Positions 56,461 to 64,000 of a DNA stretch of 64,000 nucleotides are shown one piece after another (within the stretch, counting starts at the first letter, position 1; each line of letters begins with the position of its first letter). The notes under the pieces are model-generated. The model made no database searches and was not told the origin of the DNA. It was given only the letters and a program-made list of their open reading frames with translations. The translations under genes were made by a program, and so were the position numbers. The stretch comes from Heterohyrax brucei (taxonomy: Eukaryota > Chordata > Mammalia > Hyracoidea > Procaviidae), in NCBI GenBank assembly GCA_028571685.1, contig CM053140.1, positions 221,979,323-222,043,322 of the forward strand, in the 5' to 3' direction.

Positions 56461-58368
56461 GACATATTTAGAACACTCTACCCAACAACAACCAAATATA
56501 CTTTCTTTTTCAATAGACATGGAATGTTCTCCAGAATTGACCATGTAGTATGCCTTGGAGCAATTCTTAACAAAGTTCAAATCATTAAATTAATACAAAG
56601 CTTCTTTTCAGACCATGAAGCTATAAAACTAGGAATCAATAAGAGATAAAAGATGATGAAACAAACAAACAAATACAGAAACTGAACAACCTTTTGCTCA
56701 AAAATGACTGGGTAATAGAAGAAATCAAAGATGGAATAAAATAATTCATAGAATCAAATGATAATGAAAACAAATCCTTCTAGAATTTATGGAACACAGC
56801 AAAATCAGTGTTCAGAGGTCAATTCATTTCAATAAATGCACACATCCAAAAAGAAGAAAGCCCCCAAAATAAAGAATTAACTTTTCAATTTGAACAACTG
56901 GGAAGAGGCCAGTAAGAGAATCCATCAGGCACAAGAAGTAAGCACATATGTATTTTTTAAAAATACAGCAGAAATGAATAGAATAGAAAACATAAAGATG
57001 ACTGAAAGATTCAGCAAGACCAGATGCTGGTTCTTTGAAAAGATCAACAAAATTGATAAGCCATTGGCCAAACTGACAGAAGAAAAATAGGAGAGGGAAA
57101 CAAGTAACCCAAATAAGAAATGAAGTGGGCAATATCACAACAGACCCAACTGAAATTAAAAGAATTATAATGCTACCAAAAAAGTAGACAGCAATAAATT
57201 AAAAAACCTAGAGGAAATGGACAATTTTCTAAAGAAACATCACCTACCAAAACTGGCACACTCAGAGGTTGAACGACTAAATAAAGCCATCCCAAAAGAA
57301 GAGCTAGAAAAGGTAGTTAAAAATCTCCCAACTGAAAAAAGCCCCACACCCTAAAGGCTTCACTGGAGAATTCAACCAACCATTCAGAGAAGACCGAATA
57401 CCACTATTACTGAAGGTATTGCAGAACATAGAAAAGGATGGCATGCTCTCAAATTCATTCTATGAAGGCAGTATAACCCTGAAAACAAAACCAGGTAGAT
57501 ACCACAAAAAAGGAAAATTACAGACCTTAGATGGAAAAATCTTCAACAAAATCCTAGTCAATAGAATTCAACAACACCTCAAAAATATAGTTCATCATGA
57601 CCAAGTAGGATTCATACCAGGGATGCAGGAATGGTTCAGTATCAGAAAAACATTAATGTAATCAACCACATAAATAAAACAGAAGACAAGAGCCACTGAT
57701 TTTATCAAGTGATGCAGAAAAGGTATTTGATAAAGTCCAACACTCATTTATGTTAAACACCCTCACCAAAATAGGAATAGAAGGGAAATTCCTCCACATA
57801 ATAAAGGGCATGTATGCAAAACCTGCAGCCCACATCATTCTAAATGGAGAGAAGTTGGAAACATTCCCCTTAAGAACAAGTACCAGACAAGGATGCCCAC
57901 TGTCAAGACTTCTATTCAGCATTGTTCTGGAGATTCTACCCAGAGCAATCAGACATGATAAAGAAATAAAAGACATCCAAATTGGTAAAGAAGTTAAAGT
58001 ATCACTATTTGTGGATGGCATGATCTTATATGCAGAAAACTTTATAGAATTCCCTCCAAAAAAGTATTGAATCTAATAGAATCAGCAAAGTATCATGAGA
58101 CAAGCTAAACATACATAAATCAATTGGATTCCTTTACACCAACAAAGAGACAATTAAAAAGGAAATCTCAAAATCATTACCAAGATGATAAAACACCTGT
58201 GAAAAAATTCAAACAGAGATATAAAGGACCTATAGAAAGAAAACTACAAGACCCTACTGCAAAAAAAAAACAAGAGACTTACAGAAGTAGAGAAACCCAC
58301 CTTGCTCCTGGATAGGAAGACTTAACATTGTAAAAATGTCTATTCTACCCAAAGCGATCTATACATAC

Positions 58369-58930
58369 TGTCTTAGGCTGGGTTTTCTAGGGAAGTAAAA
58401 CCAGTAACATGTATATATACAATGAAAGAGATTTATATACGAAGTACAAGGAAGGATTTATATACAAAGGAAACCACTCACACAATTGTAGAAGCTGAAC
58501 ACTCCAAGTCCTGACACAAATCTTACGTGGCCACAGGAGCTGCTGAACCCAAGCTCAGCAGGTCAGAGACCAGAGTTCTAGATCACTGGCTCTGTAGGTC
58601 AGCGGATCCCAAGTTGGTGGTGAGACTTCAATGTCTCTGTTGACTCATGGAGATGAAGAGGCAGGCAAACCCAGAATCAGCAGGTCAGGGAACAGGACTC
58701 TCAAGTGCCAGATGTAAGGGCTGATGAATCCAACAACTGCTAGGTTCAGGTCCAGGACCCAGATGTAAAAGATAGCAGAAGCTGCTGGCAATGTAAGCAG
58801 ACAGGAAGTAGACGGTGGAAGGTGGAGAGATAAGAGCTGAGGGGAGGGAAGCCACCACAGGCCCCGCCCTGCCACTTGATACAGAAGCCAAACATGTAAT
58901 TGCTAAGTTGACACAATCTTGACCACCACA
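58369..58930 (-). mobile_element. Solo LTR, family 2, antisense
   Basis: Plus strand starts TGTCTTAGGCTGGGTTTTC and ends CTTGACCACCACA. A perfect 5-bp duplication CATAC lies at 58364-58368 and 58931-58935. It is the inverted match of 38056-38602. The target falls exactly on the left edge of the mariner derivative that follows, so the LTR arrived after the mariner. Confidence 0.9.
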
Positions 58931-58934
58931 CATA

Positions 58935-59489
58935 CTCTGACAACAAAGACCATGAACTTAATTGTTCTAGGTGCTACATAGTTCGTTACTAAATATCACT
59001 ATGGTCACCTTCGAAGTACTCCCTTTGGGAAGCTATGCACTGATGTCAGCACCTAGTCTACTCTCCATAGCAATTTTGGAACTCTTTCTGGAATGGCCAT
59101 CGCACATAGTGGCAAGACAGCAGTTTGCAAACCTACTTGTATAGTTGTCTGGGAGGGAGTTTTTAGTCAGTAAACAAATAACTATATGGGAACATACTCC
59201 CTACTCCCTGATCTGGCCCTCAATGACTTTTTTCTTTACCCACTGACAAAAGACATATTGAAAGGAAGATATTTAGATGACATTCAGCATATCAAAGGTA
59301 ATACTACCACTGCTGTGATGGCCATTGCAGAAAAAGAGTTCCAAAATTGCTTTAAAGGGTGGCCTAAGTGCTACTATCAGTGTGTGGCTTCCCAAGGGGA
59401 GAACCTCAAATGTGACCATAGTGGTATTGATCAATGAGTTATGTAAAACTTTTCTAGGATTAGTTTGAGAATTTAATTGGCAGTCCTTG
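58935..59489. mobile_element. Foldback mariner derivative, copy 3
   Basis: About 555 bp, with TA at both edges (58933-58934 and 59490-59491). The left arm read on the minus strand and the right arm on the plus strand both encode the transposase C-terminus. Plus-strand frame 59186-59437 reads LALNDFFLYPLTKDILKGRY, then KEFQNCFKGWPKCYYQCVAS, a mariner D34D-type C-terminal half with the last catalytic Asp region changed to LALND. Orientation is opposite to copies 1 and 2. It sits in L1-B ORF2. Confidence 0.8.
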
Positions 59490-61725
59490 TATAATACCAC
59501 CCCAATACGAATTCCATTGACGGTATTTAATGAGATGGATAAACAGATCACCAACTTTGTGTGGAAAGTAAGGACACCTCAGATAAGTAAAACACCACTG
59601 AAGAAGAAGAAAGTGAGAGGCCTCACTCTACCTGACCCTAAAATCTGTTACACTGCCACAGTAGTGAAGACAGCCTGATACTGGCACAAAGCAGACACAT
59701 AAATCAATGGAACAGAATTAAGAATCCAAATAACATCATTCACCTATGAGCAACTGATATTTGATAAAGGCTTTAAGGCTGTGAACTGGGAAAAAGACGG
59801 TCTGTTCAACAAGTGGTGCTGGCATAACTGAATTGCCCATTTGCAAAAAAAATGAACAAGACCCATATTTCACATCATGTAAAAAACTAATTCTAAATGC
59901 TTTGAAAACCTAAATATAAAAGCTAAACAATAAATATCAAGAAAGAAAAAAATAGGATGACACTTCCAATTCATGCAATTAGCAGTACAAATATCACCAA
60001 CAACTCACAAACCCCAGAAATGAAAATAGACAATTGGGAACTCTTAAAAATCAAACACTTAAATGCTCATCCAAAGCCTTCGTCAAAAGAGTAAAGGATT
60101 ACCTTACAGAGTAGGAAAGAATTCTCAGCTACCACATTTCTGATCGGCATCTAATCTCTCTAATCTACAAGATATTCCATGAAACTGAAACAAGAAAAGG
60201 ACAAATAACCCAATTAAAAATGGGCAAAAGACATGAACAGACACTTCACCAAAGAAGACATAGAGGATGCTAACAGATACCTGAAGAAATGCTCACGATC
60301 ACTAGCCTTCAGAGAAATCCAAATCAAAACTACAATGAGATACTATGGCACCCCATCAAGGTTTCAAGAATCAAAAAAACACGAAATACTAAATGTCAGA
60401 AAGGATGTGGAGAGATTGGAACTCTTTTACACTGTTGGTGGGATTGTAAAATGGTACAACCACTATGGATATTGATTTGGTATTTTCTTAGAAAGCTAGA
60501 AATAGAAGTACTGTATAATCCAGTGATTCCGCTCCAAAATAAGGACTCCTACACAAACAGATAAATGCACACCAATGTTTATTGTAGCTCTCTACGCAAT
60601 AGCAAAAAACTGGAACCAACCTAGATACCCATCAACAAACAAATGGTTAAACTATGGTATATCCACACAATGGAATACTATGCAATTATAAAGAACAATG
60701 ATGATTAAGGGAAATACCTGAAAACATGGAACCTTCTGGAGGACATTATGTTGAATGAAATTGGCCAGATGCTAAAGAATAAATGTTGTAGCAGACCATT
60801 ATTATAAGAATACATCAAAAGATTTAAGCACGGAAGAAAATAATTGACAGTTACAAGGGTGGGGAGGGAGGGAGAGAGATTTCTATAGGTAGTGACTGCA
60901 TGCATTAGAAGAGAAGTATGCACAACCAGACTATATAAAAACTAAATCGTTTCCTAAACACAACACAACCCTTTGAAGAGACACAGTAACAAGGATAGGG
61001 GTCAGGGGACATCTAGACTAATTGGAATACCCAAGTTTTTTTTTTTTTTTTTGCCATAAAGAAAATGTTCTGCACACCACTTGGATGAGTGGTAGCTGGG
61101 GCTTAAAAGCTAATCAGCTGCCATCTTAATAGCATAAATGGAACCTAACCTACCTAGAACAGGTAAATGGAGGACATCAAGAACAGGAGGAAAATATGTG
61201 CCCGGCAGATAGAAGGTGCCATATGAGCCAGAGACTGCTTCAGGACCAGACCAGAAGAACTCAATAATGCCCAGATACCACCAATGACCATCCCGATGGG
61301 GTGCATGGAGTAAAACCCCTGATATAGCAGAAGAAATATAAGTTTGCAGAACTAGAACTCTACCCAATGATCATACCTGATGGTCTGCCAGTCCAGAAGT
61401 TTCCCTTGAGGACTTGGCCCCTGAGCCCTCTATCAACATCAGACCTCATCCAGCACCCAAAACAGTGCACCAGACAAAGATTGAATTGGACTATATAAGA
61501 CATGGATTGATGCTGGTGATGAACATCCTAATTGCTGGATGGTGAAGGGAACAAGACTTGGTTGAATGGACATGGGAAGTTCAGGGAGCAAAGGGGGTGT
61601 CATGGGGGGTGAAGAGAGGGGAGAGCACATAGAGTAGAATGTGAGTTCTGGGTATAATAGGGCTAATTGATATGAATTGTAAATGTTCTCAGTAAAACAT
61701 TTAAAATTAAATAAAACAAAATCCT

Positions 61726-61955
61726 TGTCCTATTTTGGTAATAAGATTATGCTGATTTCACTTATAAAATGTAGGGAGCTTTTGTACTTTTCCTATTCTT
61801 GGGAACATTTTCTACTTTGGGGAATACTCCCTACTTTTTGTATTTGGGAAAACATTTCTATTTTGAAAAACAAATTTTCTCAGAATATAAAATAAAATTG
61901 CCATTATTTCTGTATCAAACGTTAAGTAGAAGACATTACTGAAGAAGTCTGGTCC
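61726..61955 (-). mobile_element. Ancient antisense L1, right part
   Basis: 'tattttggtaataagattat' and 'ctgatttcacttataaaatg' continue the antisense ORF2 that broke off at 43031, where the next expected words are these. It ends near 'gaagtctggtcctgg', where L1-D begins. Confidence 0.65.
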
Positions 61956-61956
61956 T

Positions 61957-63586
61957 GGAGGTCTCATGTTGGAATATTTTAGTTTCATGAGTGGTATCAG
62001 TCTGTAATTCTCCTTTTTTGTTTGGTCTTTCCCTGGCTTTGGCATCAGGGTTATGCTGGCTTCATAGAATGAATTTGGGAATATTCTGTCCCTTCCTATA
62101 CTGTAAAATAGACTCCGTAGTACTCGAGATAACTCTTCTGTAAAAGCTTGGTAGAATTCTGCAGTGAAGCCATCTGGGCCAGGGCTTTTTTTCTGTTGGT
62201 AGTTTTTTGATGAGTTTTTCAAACTCTTCCTTTGTGATGGGTTTACTAAGTTGTTCTGCTTCACCTTGTGATAACTTTGGTAGGTGATATGAATCACAGA
62301 ATTTGTCCATTTCCTCTAGATTTTCAAATTTGTTAGAGTACAGGCTTTCATAGTATTCTGTTATGATATTTTTTATTTCTGTTGGATTTGTTATGACAAC
62401 TCCCGTTTCATTTATTATTTGGTTTATTTTTTTCCTTTCCTGTTTTTCTTTAGTAAATTTAGCCAATGGTTTGTCAGTTTTGTTGATCTTTTCGAAAAAA
62501 CAGCTTTTGGTCATTTCAATTTTTTCAATTGTTTTTCTGTTCTCTAATTTGTTTAGTTCTGCTCTAATCTTTATGATCTCTTTTTCTTCTGGTGCCAGAG
62601 GGGTTCCTCTGTTGTTCTCTCTCTATTTGTTCAACCTGTAGGGTTAGTTCTTTGGTTTGGGTTCTTTGTTTGTTTCAGATGTGTGCATTTATGAAGATAA
62701 ACCGACCTCTGAGCACTGCTTTGGCTGTATGCCATAGGTTCTGGTAGGAAGTGTTTTCATTCTCACTGGAATCCATGAATTTCTGTATTTCATCCTTGAT
62801 TTCTTCTATAACTCATGGTTTTTTGAGCAAGATGTTGTTCAGTTTCCATGAGTTCCACATTCTATCTATGTTTTTTCTTCTGTTGATTTCAACTTTATAG
62901 CTGTATGATCTGATAAGATGCTTAGCATTAATTCAACAGTATGAATTTTGTTGAGAATTGCTTTATATTGTAACACATGGTCTATTCTGGAGAATGTTCC
63001 ATGTGCACTGGAGAAGAAGGTGTGGTTGTCTGCTGATGGATAGAAAGTTCTGTAAAGGTTGATGAGGTCTAGTTGGTTAATTGTGGCAGTAAGGTCTTCT
63101 GTGTCTTTATTAAGATTTTTTTCTAGATGATCTGTCCAATATTGAGAGTGGAGTGTTGAAGTCTCCAACTATTACTGTGGAGTGATCTATCTCATTTTTT
63201 AGTGTAGTCAATGTTTCTTCCATGTATTTAGGTGCTCTAATATTAGGTGCATAAATATTTACTATTGTTAAGTCCTGCCTGTGTAGTGAAGCTTTTGGCA
63301 ATAAATAGTGCCCATTCTTGTCCATGATGGTGGATTTTACATTAAAATCGATTTTATCTGAGATTAAAATTGCACACCAGCTCTTCTTTGTGTGTTGTTA
63401 GCTTGATTTATATTCTTCCATCCTTTAATTTTCAGTTTTTTCCTATCTACGGTGAGTTTCTTGTAGGCAACATATGAATGGGTCATATCTTTTGATCCAA
63501 GATGTCACTCAATGTCTCTTTACTGCAGTATTCAGTCCATTCAAATTCAATGTAATTATTGATAGGTATGTGTTTAGTGCTGTCAT
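61957..63586 (-). pseudogene. L1-D ORF2 pseudogene, N-terminal half
   Basis: The ATG is the complement of 63584-63586. Endonuclease blocks: VGDFNTPLSILDRSSRKK (63110-63325), RIDHVLQYK and SDHTAIK (62866-63168). Linker and RT fingers: TGVVITNPTEIKNIITEYYE (62062-62514) and [16 protein letters not shown], then [19 protein letters not shown] (61812-62297). The catalytic RT core is not present. Stops and frameshifts separate the blocks. Confidence 0.85.
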
Positions 63587-64000
63587 TGTGATGTGTTTAT
63601 TTTTGTGTTGATGTTTTCTCTGTTGTTCTTAGTAATCTGTTCTGGGACTTTCTTTTTTGTAAATTGATTTTTCACCTTTTTCAGGGTTGGTTTTGTGGTT
63701 GTTGAGACTCCTGTATTACATTTCTTGATTTCATACGTTGCATCTTTACTGTGCTTTGCTGCTGCCTCTATGATACCCCTCAATAAACTATGTATAAAGC
63801 GAAGTTTAATTACTACCAGTCTTAGTAACTTCTTCTCCATCTGGAAGGACTGCAATGACTGTAGTACATCCTTCTTTTCAATATAATGACATGATAGTTT
63901 TCACAATATAACCACTGGATCATTTCTTTCACTGTTACAGATTTGACTCAGTTTGGAGCCTCCCCTAACTGTGCAGGTTTCTAGGTGACGTGTCCTGTAT
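61957..64000 (-). mobile_element. L1-D: antisense L1 running off the window
   Basis: This is a minus-strand L1 of the L1-A/C type. From right to left: the ORF1-ORF2 spacer at the window edge, the ORF2 start near 63586, the endonuclease, linker and early RT. It stops at about 61957 in the RT region, so the 3' half of ORF2 and the 3'UTR are absent. It directly abuts the ancient antisense L1. The 5' part lies beyond 64000. Confidence 0.8.

Larger units (their letters stand above)
55397..60850 (+). pseudogene. L1-B ORF2 pseudogene, interrupted three times
   Basis: The start region at 55397 corresponds to the ATG of L1-C ORF2 (LSIITVNTN...). Endonuclease remnants lie at 55614-55883 (MGDFNTPLSVKDRSSFKKF) and 56521-56640 (RIDHVVCLG, SDHEAIK), separated by an inverted solo LTR. 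RT blocks lie at 57419-58070, with [34 protein letters not shown], a palm region where the first Asp reads [23 protein letters not shown] and LFVDG in place of FADD. A solo LTR and a mariner derivative (58369-59489) precede the C-terminal part. Confidence 0.85.
43041..61717 (+). mobile_element. L1-B: older L1 split by later insertions
   Basis: L1-B starts at 'aggcagggccaagatggcag' and ends 'aaaatt...aaataaaac' near 61717. It is flanked by AAAATCCT at 43032-43039 and 61718-61725. Its own sequence is in two blocks: 43041 to about 44640 (5' region and ORF1 N-terminal half) and about 54665-61717 (ORF1 C-terminal part, ORF2, 3'UTR). The ~10 kb between holds L1-C and its passengers. Two solo LTRs and a mariner derivative interrupt the ORF2 block. 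The reading-frame order across the gap supports one element, and the antisense L1 on either side reads through the flanks. Confidence 0.75.

Overview
This window looks like placental-mammal nuclear DNA from an afrotherian, most likely an elephant or another paenungulate. The diagnostic signals are many copies of a tRNA-derived SINE whose 3' end reads like GAGTCGGAACCGACTCGACGGCA (AfroSINE type), an RTE/BovB-class LINE with the same 3' end and an (AAC)n tail, and an L1 lineage broken up by MaLR/ERVL-type LTRs. I found no host exon, functional RNA gene, bacterial operon or CRISPR array. All open frames are repeat remnants or chance frames. Family names come from reading the sequence by eye, so subfamily names and percent identities are not given.

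Layout. 1-29 kb is AT-rich non-coding sequence with scattered repeats. It holds an RTE copy with a dead reverse transcriptase (1.7-3.1 kb), AfroSINEs in both orientations, MIR/L2/MER5-like fossils, and two ~550-bp mariner derivatives (14.9 and 18.5 kb). The first mariner copy sits inside an MLT1-like LTR and is itself split by a younger LTR. 29.5-37.4 kb is a near full-length dead L1 (here L1-A) plus a second L1 3' fragment. 37.4-40.6 kb holds a SINE, an MLT1-like LTR, a second-family solo LTR and a 167-bp tandem trimer.

40.6 kb to the right edge is a nested stack. An ancient antisense L1 was split by L1-B (43041-61717, flanks AAAATCCT). L1-B was split in ORF1 by a ~10-kb insert carrying L1-C. 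L1-C holds a complete non-autonomous MaLR-type provirus (45321-47281) with two nearly identical LTRs, a tRNA-Leu-type primer site and 5-bp CCTTC target duplications, plus a solo LTR and a 3'UTR-only L1 insertion. L1-B also received two solo LTRs and a third mariner derivative. A further antisense L1 (L1-D) runs off the right edge.

Most worth a second look: (1) about ten tail-only fragments (17-38 nt) of the AfroSINE/RTE 3' end, three of them flanked by probable target-site duplications, which suggests retrotransposition of ultra-short RNAs; (2) three mariner copies sharing one foldback architecture in which both termini derive from the transposon's 3' end; (3) the recent MaLR provirus with an exact paralogous empty site; (4) a textbook twin-primed L1; (5) an antisense open frame kept at the same place in the 5' regions of two L1s.
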